The position numbers and the translations under genes are program-made. Below are positions 47,915-61,108 of a stretch of DNA of 64,000 nucleotides, piece by piece (within the stretch, counting starts at the first letter, position 1; each line of letters opens with the position of its first letter). The stretch is from Nyssa sinensis. Its lineage: Eukaryota; Streptophyta; Magnoliopsida; Cornales; Nyssaceae. The notes below the pieces were generated by a model. It worked only from the letters and a program-made list of their open reading frames with translations. It had not been told where the DNA came from and made no database searches. The stretch is from assembly GCA_008638375.1 (NCBI GenBank), contig CM018051.1, forward strand, positions 12,677,369-12,741,368, read 5' to 3'.

Positions 47915-48863
47915 CTATATGTACTTTAATTAACAAGAGGATCAAAAAACAACGTAGATTTGGCATTGTCACTCAGAGGATCAATGTTCAATTAGATCAG
48001 ATATGTCTGTAACAAAATCATGTCATTTTTCACCATGACCCAAAAAAAAAACAACGCAAAAAAGGCAATTCTGGTTGTGTAAAAATTTTTGAACAGAAAA
48101 ATGCTAAAACTGGTAACATTTCAGGATTAAGCGATAAAGAAACTCATAATTTCGATTCAAACAATACTAGAACAGCAATACAAACCAGGCCCCAAGGTCT
48201 TACCTACATTCCAACCCCAAAAAATAACATTTGAAGTTCATTTCTCCATCTTCTCATCAACAATACAGAAGGTAACAAAGATAAAAGATAACATAAAAGA
48301 AAGTAAAGAATGCAAAAAGTACTTCAAAATCGACTCAGTAAGTGCAGAGATAACATAAAATAGTGCAAAGCACACAAGAAGTGCTTCAAAATAGAAACAA
48401 CAAGTGCATCACGCGTTACAGAAAATGAACTAGATAAACTTCACAGGATATGTAAAAAAAAAAAAACTGGCATCTGAGTACCTTCGCTATATTCATTACC
48501 GTGGAACTTTAGACAGTATTTATGACTGGTTGAGATGCATATATATCCAGAAACCAGCCAACTCAATCATACAATTGTTGACTGTACATAAAACAGAAAC
48601 TCAGTAATCCTTATTGTTGGACCCTCCTTCCATAATTAACCTATACCCAATTCTGTTTTGAACCTGATAAATATTACAAGGAACAGTTTCTCATGATCCC
48701 TTTGAAAGAAATCTGAGAATCATAGCCCACCCCGAGTAACATAAATGACTCCATCACCTTTGTCGAGTGTCGATGCCCATTTTAACTGAGACTAGTTGAA
48801 AATGGTACAAAATAGTCACCCACGGATTGAGAAATGTGAAAAAGTCAAATGATGTAATCTCTA
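47088..48863. other. CNL 3' UTR end and intergenic DNA
   Basis: The first 150 bp probably belong to the last CNL exon. The rest is AT-rich, with a (TA)n run at 47877-47911. Around 47700-47790 there is a minus-strand tRNA-like phrase (ACTCAAGTGATAAGGC and TCAAGCTTGAATC) that might be an old SINE. 48100-48860 lies downstream of the receptor kinase on its strand and may hold its 3' UTR. Confidence 0.45.
47877..47911. repeat. (TA)n microsatellite
   Basis: Perfect TA run. Confidence 0.95.
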
Positions 48864-51638
48864 CTAGTTTTGTGTTATATCTTGAAGCATTTCCACCACC
48901 TTTTTCATCTTGGGCCGTTTGGCTGGAGTGGTATCGGTGCAGAGTAATGCAACCTTTAAAGCTGAAAGCATTTCTTTTCTCCAAGCAAAAGAGACCGTGC
49001 TAAGTCTTGCATCGAGTATCTGCTCCGGGGTCTCCCCTCTTGCCAGCGCACTATGAACCCATTTCACCAAATCTATCCCTTCACCAAATGCCTCATCAAC
49101 TGGTAACTGGGTTGTAAGGATCTCAAGCAAAACAACCCCATAACTATAAACATTTCCCGGTGCTGTAACTTGCATTGTATATGCATATTCTGTTAAATAA
49201 TAACAATAAAACATTAAAAAGCATGAGTAACAAAATATTTGAAGCAAAAATCACGATGAGGCAATTTAAATTAGATAATAAAGATAGATTACCAGGGGGA
49301 ATATAACCAAATGAGCCAGCAACTGCACTGATACTTGCAGTGCCCCTCGATGGATCCAAGAGCTTTGATATCTCAACTTCCCCAACCAAAGGCTTGAAAT
49401 TGGCATCTAAAAGTACATTACCAGAAGAGATATCAAGGTGGATAATTGCCACATGATGAAGGAAAGCCAATCCTTCTGCCACTCCAATGGCAATGGTAAG
49501 TCTTGTCGGCCAGTCAGGCTTGTTCTCTGGTAGCTTGGTAGAGTCATGAAGGAACTGAGCCAATGTCCCGTTGGGTAAGTATTGATGCAGCAAAAGAGCA
49601 ACATCTTCGTAGATTACAAACCCAATGAGTTTCATCAGATTATCATGACAGAGTTTACTCAGCCTCTCAAGCTCCCTAATCATCTTGTTCTGGTGATGAA
49701 TTATGGTTCTGTCCATGGATTTCAGTCTCTTCACTGATAAAGTCATCCCAGATGGCATAACCACCTTGTAGATGGTGCTGAAAGTCCCACTGCTAAGTTT
49801 ATTTGATTCCTTCAGTGTTGCTTTTACAACGGCATCAAAATCTATTGCTTGTCTAAGATTTTCAACAAAGACATTCCCTGTTATTATCATTGGCCGGTTA
49901 TCCGTTCCATCATCGGTAATTTCTGCAGCTTTGGCAGATTTTTCTCGTCTCTCCCTCATCATAAACAGCAGAACAACCACCGTTACAGATACAAAAACCA
50001 CTAAACCAGAAGCAATTACAGCTAAAATGATCCTGTAAGAAACCCTGTGATGGTAATTCTTGCTGTCAGCACCTTTAGAATTTACACATGAAGCAATTAA
50101 TGGCTCTCCACAAAGCCCTTTATTTCCCCAAAAACTTGAGTTTGGGCTATTTTGGAATGGCACAAAGGTAGGAATTGGGCCAGTAAACAGATTATTTGAG
50201 AAGTTAACTTCTATCAAACTTAGCATGCCCTTAAATGTGGATGGGATATCTCCGGACAGGTGATTATTAGAGACATCCAAAGATACCAGCTTGTCCAGTC
50301 TCCCTAGCTCATGGGGCAATGGTCCATGGAGATGATTGAAGCTTAAGTTCAGTGCTATCTGCAAATTTTTTATGTGGCCAATCTCAGGAGGGATACTTCC
50401 AATCAGATAGTTACTACCCATTTGCAATTCAAGCAATTTTAAGCAGTTCCCAATCTCATGTGGTATCTCCCCTCTTATTGAATTCTGTCCCAATAGCAGG
50501 TACTGCAATCTTGATGTGTTGCAGATATCTGCCGATATGGTGCCATTGAATCTATTGTTCCTTAAATCAAGCTTACTAAGATTCCTGCACCCTAGAATCG
50601 ATGCCGGAATCTCTCCAAACAGGACTATTGCCAGAAACAATCAGCTCCTGCAGATTGGCAAGCTGCCCAAGTTCTGGAGGAATTGTTCCAGTAAACCCAT
50701 TAGAGGCTAAGTTTAAGAGGAGAGGATTAGAGCATTGAGCAAACTCTGGGACAATCTCAACCAGAGAGATAGTTGTTGTCCGCTTCAAAGTACGTAAGGC
50801 TACTTAAGATTTCCAATGGCCTTGGGAATGCTCCCTATGAACTCATTGTTTCCAATTTTAATACTCAAAAGGCCTTTGCAATTTCCAACGATTTCAGGAA
50901 GATTGCCAGACAATTTGTTTTGGGTCAGAACCAAACTCGTAACTTCCCTAGAGCAAAAATGCTCTCAGGTATCAACCCTTCAAGTTGGTTCGAATGCAGG
51001 TTCAACAATTCAAGCTCCGAAACAGAACCTAGATTATCTGGAATTTCTCCACCTAATTCATTCTCATATGCTGTAAAAACTCTCAGATTGGTCAAGTTGC
51101 CGACCCAAATTGGGATGGAACCACTCAATCTATTTGTAAAAATTTGAAAATGTTGTAACTTCTTTAGACCCTCGAGCTCATCAGGAATTGCTCCTGTGAG
51201 CCAGTTATTGGAAAGATTCAATGATCTAAGGTTTCTGAGCCTACCCAATTCTGTAGGAATCGAGCTTCCAAACTTATTCGAAGATAAATCAAGAAACTCA
51301 AGGTCAGATAAATTCCCAAAAGCTGGAGGAATTGACCCATGGAAGTTATTATACGAAAGGTCAAGCCATTTCAATGCTTTGAGCTCAGAAATTAGAGTGA
51401 CATTACCTTGGAGCCCACGACGAGAAAGATCGAGCTTTTCAACCATGGAATTATTGGAGCCACAAGCAATGCCGGGCCAAGAGCAGTAACCTGAGTTGTT
51501 GAGACCCCACCCAGATAGGCCAAGCTCGTTGTCAATTGCTAACAATGTTTTCTCATCGTGGAGAAGCTGAGCAATTACAAGCAGGGAACTTGGGAGAAAC
51601 CCAGCTAGCAAAATAGTGAACAAGCACAAAAATGCCAT
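48864..51638 (-). CDS. PXC3: LRR receptor-like (pseudo)kinase, At2g41820/PXC3 ortholog, with four frameshifts
   Basis: Two exons: 51638-49293 and 49189-48864. The 103-bp intron (49292-49190) is GT..AG and splits a glutamate codon in GYIPPE|YAYTMQ. Order: signal peptide; LRR cap with YCSWPGIACG; about 18 LRRs; transmembrane segment near 49970-50035 (coding IILAVIASGLVVFVSVTVVV); kinase-like domain ending EMLQDITQN. Allowing for the frame breaks, it would be about 889 residues, close to the Arabidopsis protein. The beta-3 lysine is present (LSVKRL), but HRD reads HLD and DFG is replaced by GEV, so catalysis is unlikely; as I recall, Arabidopsis PXC3 is altered in the same way. One base is missing near 50934 and one extra base is present near 50804, 50760 and 50622, all in the LRR region. 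The remainder is uninterrupted. Either assembly errors or a recent pseudogene. Confidence 0.9.
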
Positions 51639-52236
51639 ATTGGGTTGTGTTCAATGAAAGAGCGATCAGCAAGCCATGAAACCTTGGCAATGCAAAAACA
51701 ACAGCTTCTGATGAAAACCCACTTGTCTTTTTTGAAGATGTCAAGAGATTATGCGTTCAACGATTCAGAGGTGCTGTTCATTAAGAAACGCCTAGAATTT
51801 CAAAATCTATATGGGCTTTTCAATTTGTGAAGATGACCCATTTCAGATTTCTCAAATTCAAGCAATTTATAGGACACCTTTCGCTTGATTTCTGAAAGAA
51901 AAAAAATAGTACCAATTAAGGGTTTATGATAAAAAAAAAAAAACTCAAAGACCCATATCAAAGGAACCATTCGCAGAACCAAACAAACTGGGAAAAAAAA
52001 CAAAAAATGGACTATATCATAGAACAATGGTTGTAATGAAAACACCAACATTTGTATTACAGAACATGAAAGCAAAACCAAAAGAGAACATGGTTGCAGA
52101 AACAAAAGAAGTAAAGAACAACTTCTGCAAACGAAAAGGAGTAGATGAAAGAATATTAGTACAGTGTTTAGGTACTGGTTTCGCGGACCAGGTGTTTCTC
52201 TCTGTTCTGTAGAGAGATAATCTTGGACTTCAAGAG

Positions 52237-52255
52237 GAGAGAGAGAGAGAGAGAG
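52237..52255. repeat. (GA)n run upstream of the receptor kinase
   Basis: GA microsatellite about 600 bp before the start codon. On the gene's strand it is CT-rich, common in plant 5' UTRs and promoters. A plausible 5'-UTR splice acceptor (TTTCAG) lies near 51890-51895 on the minus strand. Confidence 0.7.
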
Positions 52256-52297
52256 GGGGTGAGTCCTGCTGTTCCGGAAATCCGAAATTTTTCTCAC

Positions 52298-54279
52298 GGG
52301 AAATGACCATTCAGACTGCTCTGCTAGTGCGCCATGGTTTCTGATACTTCCAAGGAGGATCTCTCTCTTTTTTCTTTTTCTTTTTTTCTTTTACATTCCA
52401 AGGATCTAATTCAATAATCCAAAATTTATCCCTTAAGTTGAACAAATTTAATTACTATGATTTAAAATAAATACATATATATATAACCCACTGAGCTAAC
52501 TTAGTTGGCTATTTATTTTTAAAGAAGGTTATGGGTTTAAATCTTATTTTTTATTAAAATAATAAGAATATATATTTATATTTAATTATGAACTGAATTG
52601 AATTATTAATCTAATGTCTATATTAAAAAAGATTTTGGATTAAGTTAAGTCAGTTGAGTTTTGTTATAATAGAGTTAAAAAAAAATACTGTAAAAATTTG
52701 GATTTTAATGGACAAAATTTTATTTAAATGAAGTACATTGGTTTATATTTTAGACATTTAGCAACATTGGAGAAATTTGGATTTAGAATTTGATAAAAAA
52801 AAAAATCGAAGCAGCCTTTTGAATTTTCTTTATTAGATCAATTTAAAATTAAGTTGAAATTTCAAATTTTCAGTTGAAGACTCATTAAAATTGAAAATAT
52901 TTGGTTTAGTAAATAATTGATATGTTAGACAAATGGTAAAAAAAAAAAAATAGGAAAAAAAGTACCAAAAGTTCATATTTAAGTTTGACTTGTAAAACAA
53001 CTATAATTTCATTAAAAGCCTGTTGTTAGTTTGTTGGACAAATGAACATTGATATATTTACAAGTTTCTTTTGAAAATAAAAAGAAAATATTTGTAAAAT
53101 TTTGAATACTTTTATTATTTTAAAATAATAATAATAATAATTTGGAGGAGATGTATTTACAGTTTGTCAATAAAAGTAAGAGAAGTTATTATTATTTTAA
53201 AATTTAAAAAAATATTTTTTATAATTATCAAAAATTTTAAAAAATATTAGTATAATTTATCTTTAAATTTATGATTAAATATTAAGTAAAATTTTAATCA
53301 TTCGTAATAATAATAATTATTATAGTAATTCATCTAACATCTTGAAAATGTTATAGTATATTTAAATTGAACATTTTTCTTTCTTTTTCTTATTTGTAAC
53401 ATTCAAATAAAATTTATACAATGAAAGCAGCTTATAAACTTATTTCTAACCCAATAATTAATTTCATGAAAGTAAATGACTCATAGAATCAATTTTTTTA
53501 CATTACCTAAAATCAAGGTATTCATTTGCTTTAGCCAATGTTGACAGGTAGGGAGCAATTGTCTCCTTTTATTTCTTTTTTTTTTATTTGGAATTTTTCT
53601 TACTTTTTAATTTTATTTTCAAATATACTGTTTAATTTATATTTTTCCCTCTTACTCTTGATTTTTTTTTTTATAATTTACCCTTATTTTAATTATAATT
53701 GATCCCTTAATGAAACTTTTATTAACTTTTTTTTTTTGTAATCTATAATTTTTGGGGTTTTTTTTAATAGGAGTCTTGTCTAATTTATAAATTCTTTTTA
53801 CAATTAATTTATCAAAAATATTATTAATAAAATTCTAAATCCGCCCCTAGTTGTCAGAACTTGCCAACTAACCTTGTGTTAGAGGTAAAGAGTTAAAAGT
53901 GCTTGGAGTCGACAAGTAAAATGATTTGAACCCAATGATATAGTCTTAAATTACTTTGAAAGAGAAAGGTGCCAAAGAGTTGGGAATTGCTTATTTGAAT
54001 TAAAAAAAAAAAAACTAATTTCACATTATGCCCACATTTGGTGTTCTGGAAAAATAAATTCAACTGTTTTTTCAAAAGTCTTATGATTTTATATTTGAAG
54101 GATAGATGCCTCACTCAGAAAATATGGTAGAAAAGAAATATTCTTTAAACTTTGTTTAGTTGGTGGATTTGGAAACGAAAAGGAAAAGGGAAAAAAAAGG
54201 AAAAATAAAAATAAAATTCTCTCGTATTTTCTCTTTTTACTTAAATAAATTAAAAGACAAAAAAATTCTTTCATTTACT
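52298..54279. other. AT-rich intergenic DNA
   Basis: Many A/T runs and low-complexity stretches. A SINE-like phrase (CTGAGCTAACTTAGTTGGCT then GGGTTTAAATC) at 52482-52540 is too degraded to bound. No gene is seen. Confidence 0.5.
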
Positions 54280-54295
54280 TAATTCACAAATAGAA

Positions 54296-54458
54296 AGTGA
54301 GTTTTGGTACAACAATAAAATTGTTTTATTTTAACTTTGAAATCACAGGTTTAAGTTACAAAAATAGTTTCTCCACTTACAAGGATAAGACTGTATACAT
54401 TTAATCATTTTCAAATTTTACAATAGCAAAGCCTCGTAAACTGGGTTTGCCCTTTAAC
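54296..54458 (+). mobile_element. tRNA-derived SINE with target duplication
   Basis: Body of 163 bp flanked by a perfect 16-bp target duplication, TAATTCACAAATAGAA (54280-54295 and 54459-54474). Inside are an A-box-like TTTGGTACAACAATAAAATTG, a B-box-like CACAGGTTTAAGTTA, the phrase TAGTTTCTCC.CTTACAAGGATAAG, and the end GCCTCGTAAACTGGGTTTGC. This order matches what I know of Au-type plant SINEs. The body is diverged, yet the duplication is perfect. Confidence 0.8.
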
Positions 54459-54474
54459 TAATTCACAAATAGAA

Positions 54475-55756
54475 TTGAGCCTTAATTTTATTTAAATAGA
54501 AAAATATAAGTTCTTTTTTATCTTTTTATTTTTCAAAGTTGCAAAACAAATATGAAATCCTGATTGAAACAAATTATCAATAACACCAATTTGTGGGTGT
54601 TTGACGAGGTGTTTGCTTTGCTCAAACTTTTTAGAACAAAACATAGTTCTTGTCAAAATAGTAAATGTTTGAAAAAATTTTCAAAATGTGATTTTAGTTG
54701 TGGAACTTACCAAATTTCATTTGCAAAATCAAATTTTGGAAATGCTTGCAAAAACTAATTTTTTCAAATAGTCTTGACATTTTACGAGCATTGTTCCTAG
54801 TTCACCACTTATATATTTCTTAATATATATAACATAATAGAGTAAAAAAATTCATAATGCAGAATCACTTCTACACACTTTTTACCAAATACCCAATATT
54901 AACTAATTATGTTATAATCAATTCTCAAAAATCTATTTCTCAATAATCAATTTTTCTAAATTAATTTACTAAAATTTGAAACTCTCCCAATGAAAGAATA
55001 ACACCAAATAGCTATCACATGTCTTTACTGCCAAAAACATTTTCAATCCAAGAGTATTGCTTTCAAGAAGCACAAATAAAATGCAGCCCATCAAGTAGAG
55101 TACAATTATTTTCCAACTGTGCCCTTTTGTTATTTTATGAATTATTTAAAAACTCAAAAACAAATAAAAAAGAAAGCTCAAATGAATTATCTGATATGGT
55201 GAATGGGACCTACAGATATGGGGAAGGGTTTGTGGGACCTGCAGTGATGGGCAAGAGGTTTGGCATCTCCCAGACAAGTAGGGACAGGATTCTTGGGCTT
55301 ATAGAAAGCCAAGATGAAAAATATTCGCTGTTAACATTAAGCTTTGGTTAAAAAGGGGAAAGACAACATCAATAGATGCCATTTGCTCCTCCTGCTCCTG
55401 TTTTTAAGGTTAATGTATACAAACAGTGAGATATTCAAATGTGAAAACAAAATCCCAAACCTAAGTCTCAAATTTAAAATTATGAATGTAATCATTGTTG
55501 TTAACTTTACATGTAATCACAAGTTTAATCAAAATAAACTAAGCAGTAATATTGATTAAGGAGATAATTTTACTGGAATCGAGGATTTGGCATGACGAGT
55601 GGAATCCAACCAACCATTGTGTGTGATGTCATGGTGATTCCACAATTAATTTTCATGTTTAAGAGCCTATTTGGGACATCTTTTCCTTCCTATTCTGATG
55701 TTTTTGTTTGTAAAAATTATTTCAAGAAATTTGTTTAATTGTTTTGTCAAAAAAAA
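54475..55756. other. AT-rich intergenic DNA
   Basis: Contains a 110-codon reading frame ending at 55351 that I do not recognise and do not call. No other structure is seen. Confidence 0.45.
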
Positions 55757-57342
55757 GTGTTTGGACTCTTAACCTTTTTTTCAAAGCATTTTTTTGTATT
55801 TAGAGAAATAATTCCAATCACACACTAAAAGATTAAATCATTTCCTTGAATCTTTCTTTTTGTCTTTTTTTTCATTTTATTTTCTATTATGTGTTCAAAT
55901 AATTAGATTAAGAAAGCGCTACATTGTATCAATATTTTAAAAAAAAAATTTCAAAAATATCTATGAAAGAGGATGTAAACAATATATGACCAAAAGTGAG
56001 AGGACATGTTAGAAAATTAAATACGTAAATTGTATGCTTTCTAACTGATGTATTATAAAGTAATTGATCAATTCAAAACATGACATGTGTATGTACAGAA
56101 TTATTTCGAATATAGATCAAGAAAGATTCTGCTATCCAGATCAAACAAACACACGAGGTTCAGAGGTACAATGTTCAAAATGGTGCACCACCTCCAGCCC
56201 TGCCTCCAGAACAGATGGAGTGTTGATCTGCTCATTACAAACCTCGTGGCAAGGATAGTAGAGTATCTACAAGAATGAATTTTGAACTGATCATCGCCTT
56301 CCATATTCTACCGACTTCAGAATAAGGAAACAAAGTTTAATATAGCAACTATTATTTCTGAATATCTTCAAATTCCTACTTTTATGGTTTCAAATCCTAT
56401 TTAACTTAGGAGATTTACAGGTTATAAATAAAACTATAAGGTACGCTTTCAATTTAGGTTCAATTATTCCTTTCAATTATAGTCTTTTTAATTTATTAAT
56501 TTTATCATCAGAACGCTATCATCGGAGTTTTTCCAGTAACTCTCTAATTTCGAAGTGTTTGAACTCTTAACTTTTTTTTTCAAAGCATTTTTGTGTATTT
56601 AGAGAAATAACTCCAATCACACACTAAAAGATTAAATCCTTTTCTTGAATCTTTCTTTTTTTTTTTTTTTTTCATTTTATTTTCTATTATGTGTTCAAAT
56701 AATTAGATTATGAAAACGCTACATTGTATCAATATTAAAAAAAATATCAAATATATCTATGAAAGAGGAAGCAAATGACCAAAAGTGAGAGGACATGTTA
56801 GAAAATTAAATACACAAATTGTATGCTTTCTAACTTATGTACTAAAAGTAATAGATCAATTCAAAACATGACACGTGTATGTACAAAGTTCTTCTGGGTA
56901 CAGATCAAGAAAAATTATGTTATTCAAATCAAACAAATACACGGGGTTCAGAGGTACAATGTTTAGAATGGTGCACTACCTCCAGCCTTGCCTCCAGAGC
57001 AGATGGAGTGTCGATCTGCTCATTACAAACCTCGTGGCAAGGATAATAGAGTATCTACAAGAATGAGCTCCGAACTAGTCAATGCCTTCCATATTCTACC
57101 GACCTCATAATAAGAAAATAGAGTTCAATATGGCAACTATTATTTCTGTATATCTTCAAATCTCTGCTTTTATGGTTATAAATTCTATTCAACTTAGGAG
57201 ATTTACAAGCTATAAATAAAGTCATAATATACACTTTCAATTTAGGTTCAATTATTCCTTTTAATTATAGCCTTTTTAATTTACTGACTTTATCAGTGAA
57301 GCGCTATCACCGGAGCCTCTCCAGTAACTCTCTAATTTCGAA
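55757..57342. repeat. Two ~795-bp tandem repeats
   Basis: GTGTTTG.ACTCTTAAC at 55757 recurs at 56555, a spacing of 798 bp. Both units run through CACACTAAAAGATTAAATC, GATCTGCTCATTACAAACCT and GTAACTCTCTAATTTCGAA. Divergence is moderate, about one difference in ten by eye, so the duplication is not recent. A frame of about 63 codons is shared but lacks an ATG at its start. Confidence 0.95.
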
Positions 57343-59095
57343 TTCTTGATAAATAGCAAAGGACAGAAAATTCTTCTTATAAAAAAGAGGAACATCACAA
57401 ACCACTTAAATTTTTAGATGATTTGATAGTTTAACAATCTGGCTCGAGAGACAATTAAAGGCAATCGATAGAATTAAAACTGAATTGCTTTATTGCTTAA
57501 AGAGAAACAGTCAAGAGTACGAAAATGCATTGAGAGAATGAAAGTCTTTGAGATTTTCAAAATCGGGAACCCTTATTGGCACTTCACTTTTTGTCAAGGG
57601 GCTCTACTTTAATTTTTTTAATTTAAAATGAAAGTATATAAATGTCCTTTGGTTGAAAATGAGTATAGTGAATTTTTTTTTTTTCACATGTAAAGGTAAG
57701 TAAGTAATTTCACTTTCAAAGTGAAGGTCATTAAGCCCCAAAAAGTAGAGTACTAATGACGTTTTTCCTTCAATGTTCTAAACTTCTAATTTGACTCAAA
57801 AATCTTAAGTTTTTCTTATGTGAATCAAAGTTTAATTAAGTTGGTTCCCTTTAAGAAATTAATTAAACCACGTGTAATGAACCTTTAATTAGAAAAACAT
57901 TGAGTATGTTGTCTATGAAATATTGGGTTGAAATCCTAAATTTAACTTGTCGCTCTGGGATGACGAAATTTCTTTTAATGGATATGATACAGTATGTAAC
58001 GCGACAATATGCCTTTTTAATAATACTATGTTATGTGTAATATAATTTATTTATTTTTAACGAAACAATATATATATAATAAAGTTATTAAAAAAGTACA
58101 TTACGATGTGATATATCAGATCCATTAAAAAATATATATTAAAGTAGGCATGTTTCATGATTAAAAGTAAGCTACTGTCAACGTTGATTAGGCAAAGATG
58201 CCCACCCAAGGTAACAGTATTATTAACTCATAGGAAAATCAATAGGACTCGTGATGATATCATTAATAGCATCGTACCACTAAAAAATAAAAGAAAGGCT
58301 CATGACAATGCATTTAGGTAAAGCTCATCAATCCAACTATATCAAATCATAGGGGGTAGATCAACTTTTTCTTGTGTTTTTACTTGATGTTCCCCTCAAA
58401 ATTTAACTGTTTGATTAAGATATTGGAGTGTTGAAGCTTGATAGCATTAGGTTTTTTGAAATATTAGAATAATAAGTCATTTTGTTTCAAGAAAAAACCA
58501 ACTTAGGTAATAGTTTTAAATGAAAGAGAATGATAACACCGATCTTAAATAAATAGGATAAGATTTTGTTGTCTTAAATTAAGTTAAGGAGGGCGGGTGG
58601 TTTTTGGTGCAATAATAATGTCACTTCAGTCATGAAACAGTCTCTTCGTTCATAAAAGTAAAACCGCCTAAATCTAATCCTTTTCGGATCCTCGTATAAT
58701 GACAAAAATCTTACACTAAATAGCTCTTTTGAACTATGCTTGAAACTTTAGCAGAAAACCGATGCCTTCTATGAACACACAGCGGAAATATTCTAGAGAA
58801 AAAAAAGTTCAAAAATTTTTTGAGTACTGTACTCTTTGTTAGCTCAATTGTAATTTCAAGAGAGAAAAAGAGAGAGAAAAAAAAAACAGTGAAATTCAAC
58901 AAGAGAGAAAAAAAGGTGCAGCCCAAAGAAGAAGAAAAAAAAAAGGAAGCTGGAGAAATCAATATTTGACAAAACTTGTGTAAATTCATCTTCCAACCTA
59001 ATTAAAAATAATAATACTAGTACATTATTAGAAAGGTAACGAAATTTTGCAATAGAAAAAAAAAAGTGGTGTAGAATCAAGTCCCACAAAATCTA
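57343..59095. other. AT-rich intergenic DNA
   Basis: No gene seen. A degraded SINE-like stretch is at 58602-58705. Confidence 0.5.
58602..58705 (+). mobile_element. Degraded Au-like SINE
   Basis: TTTTTGGTGCAATAATAATG, then ATGAAACAGTCTCTTCGTTC and TCCTTTTCGGATCCTCGTA, follow the order of the Au-type SINE consensus as I remember it. No target duplication was found. Confidence 0.4.
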
Positions 59096-59122
59096 TGTAT
59101 ATATATATATATATATATGTAT
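59096..59122. repeat. (TA)n microsatellite
   Basis: TA run. Confidence 0.9.
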
Positions 59123-59232
59123 GTGTATGCATATACACATATAGAGAAAGGAAGTCCCACAAAATATTGTGATGACATCAACAAAATCCTCCCTTGTACT
59201 AAGAACAACTAAAATATATCAAATCCCACCTT

Positions 59233-59268
59233 GCCATTGCCATTGCCATTGCCATTGCCACTGCCATC
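59233..59268. repeat. (GCCATT)n microsatellite
   Basis: Four GCCATT units followed by GCCACT and GCCATC. Confidence 0.95.
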
Positions 59269-59551
59269 TGTTTTTTTTTTAATTTTTAACTTTCTAAAGA
59301 CATGACACCACTCCACCTTCCACCAATAGCATGTGAATGGGTGATGGTGTGAGAAGCCACTTTAGGTGATTATTATCCAACTGACCAGATACCACCAAAA
59401 AAAAAAAATTTGTATTGAAAAGGCAAATGGGATTTCACTGTTGAATCTCTGTTGATTAAGCTAGATTGGGCTCTCCCTTTAGTAGACATGAATCATGACT
59501 TTTGTATCATGCATTGTCTCTCCTATTTGAGGCATCAAGGAACCCCTACTC

Positions 59552-59572
59552 TCTCTCTCTCTCTCTCTCTCT
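59552..59572. repeat. (CT)n microsatellite
   Basis: Perfect CT run. Confidence 0.9.
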
Positions 59573-61077
59573 AGGTGCTGTTCACATTTCTCACATAGGT
59601 GATAGGAGCTTTTGAATATCACTGTGTTTTCTACTGCTTTTAAAACTGGGATGTGATCTCATTAATGGTAATTTAAGACTTTTTTCTAACTAGAATCAAG
59701 ATCTAATATAAGGAGAATTGCATGTGAAACCATGCTTCATTTACCACAAAATAGTGAACAATCAATTGGGACAACATCACACTCAACAATAGAGTGGCAA
59801 TGGACCATGGGCGCAGTTTAGCCTGTGATGCCTAGATCTATGGTGGTCTACCCAAACAAGGGTTGGATAGTGATTAGAGGTCTGAAAGATTGGGCTGATC
59901 CAGGATTTGGATTAAACTAGCTTTGGATTTGGTCTTAGGTGGTCTCCATATTAGCCATTCAGTTATAATTGGTTGGCCAAACAGGATGCAAAATTTGGTT
60001 TTTCATTACTTATAATTAAATCCAAAGATAATGTTGGGTAATCTTGGTTAATTGGAGATTTTTCCAGCTATGATAAAATGCAGGAAAAAATTCCACTGGA
60101 AATTTTGGGAGAAAATTTAAAAAAATTTGAAAAGTTAAAGCAATGAAAATATAAGTTTGTAAAACCAATTTTCACTGTAAGAAGATTTGACATGGCTGGA
60201 ACTAGTGTATTAAAACCATGATGGAATTAAAGAATCTACACATTAACAGCCTAATGAAATTTTATGGTGTTTAAAGTTATAAATTTTATGTTTTTTAAGA
60301 ACAAAAATCTGACAACTGGACGCGTTACTGTTAGAGTAAACTCCGAATATGCAATCTCATCTGCAGGAACCGCATATTTGGGGTAACATGAGGCGTACCT
60401 TTGGCTCTGAGATTAACTCAACTATAGGAACGAGGTCAGGAAATTAGGTTTGGAAGGTCAAGATTTTCACTTAATCTTCAATCATAAATTTAAAAATTAA
60501 AAAAATATAAAAAATTAATATTGATTGATAATATTTTTCATAACTAAATTTATTGTTACAAAAGAATTTATAAATTAGATAAGAAATCTAACTACAAAAG
60601 AAAAAACACTCGAAAAATTATAGACTATACAAAAAACTTACAAAAAATTGATAAAACTCTCATTGAGAAGTTAAATTAAAATTAAAATAAGGGTAAAGTA
60701 TAAAAGATTTTATACCTAGAAAGGCAAGTATTTAAATTAAAGGGTTATGTTTAAATTCATTTTTAAAAAATATAAAAAATTTAAAAGAAAAATAGAGAGG
60801 GTGTTATTGTCCCTTCTAGGCCCAAAGTGACCTCGTCCTCCTCAACTAGCAAGAACTTCAAGGACTATGTTTCCAAGAAGTCCCCAATTTGAGCCACAAA
60901 CACAAAAGACTCATGGTTTGCACGTATAAGCCATAATAAAGTTTGTGTTTAATGTGTACTTATTTAATATATATGTTACCTCTATTCCTACTCTACAATA
61001 ATACATTTACACTCTAAGAAGTACACTTTTACCTATTAAAATATTATTTTTTGAGCTCAAATGTTTAAATGGGAGTG

Positions 61078-61108
<31 letters not shown>

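Noticed and set aside
55019..55351. 110-codon plus-strand frame
   Set aside because: No recognisable motif, AT-rich composition, no splice or promoter context; length is possible by chance.
56087..57066. A frame of about 63 codons present in both ~798-bp units
   Set aside because: Neither copy has an ATG at its start, and by eye most of the base differences between the copies change the amino acid (about 12 of 63 residues differ). That does not look like purifying selection.
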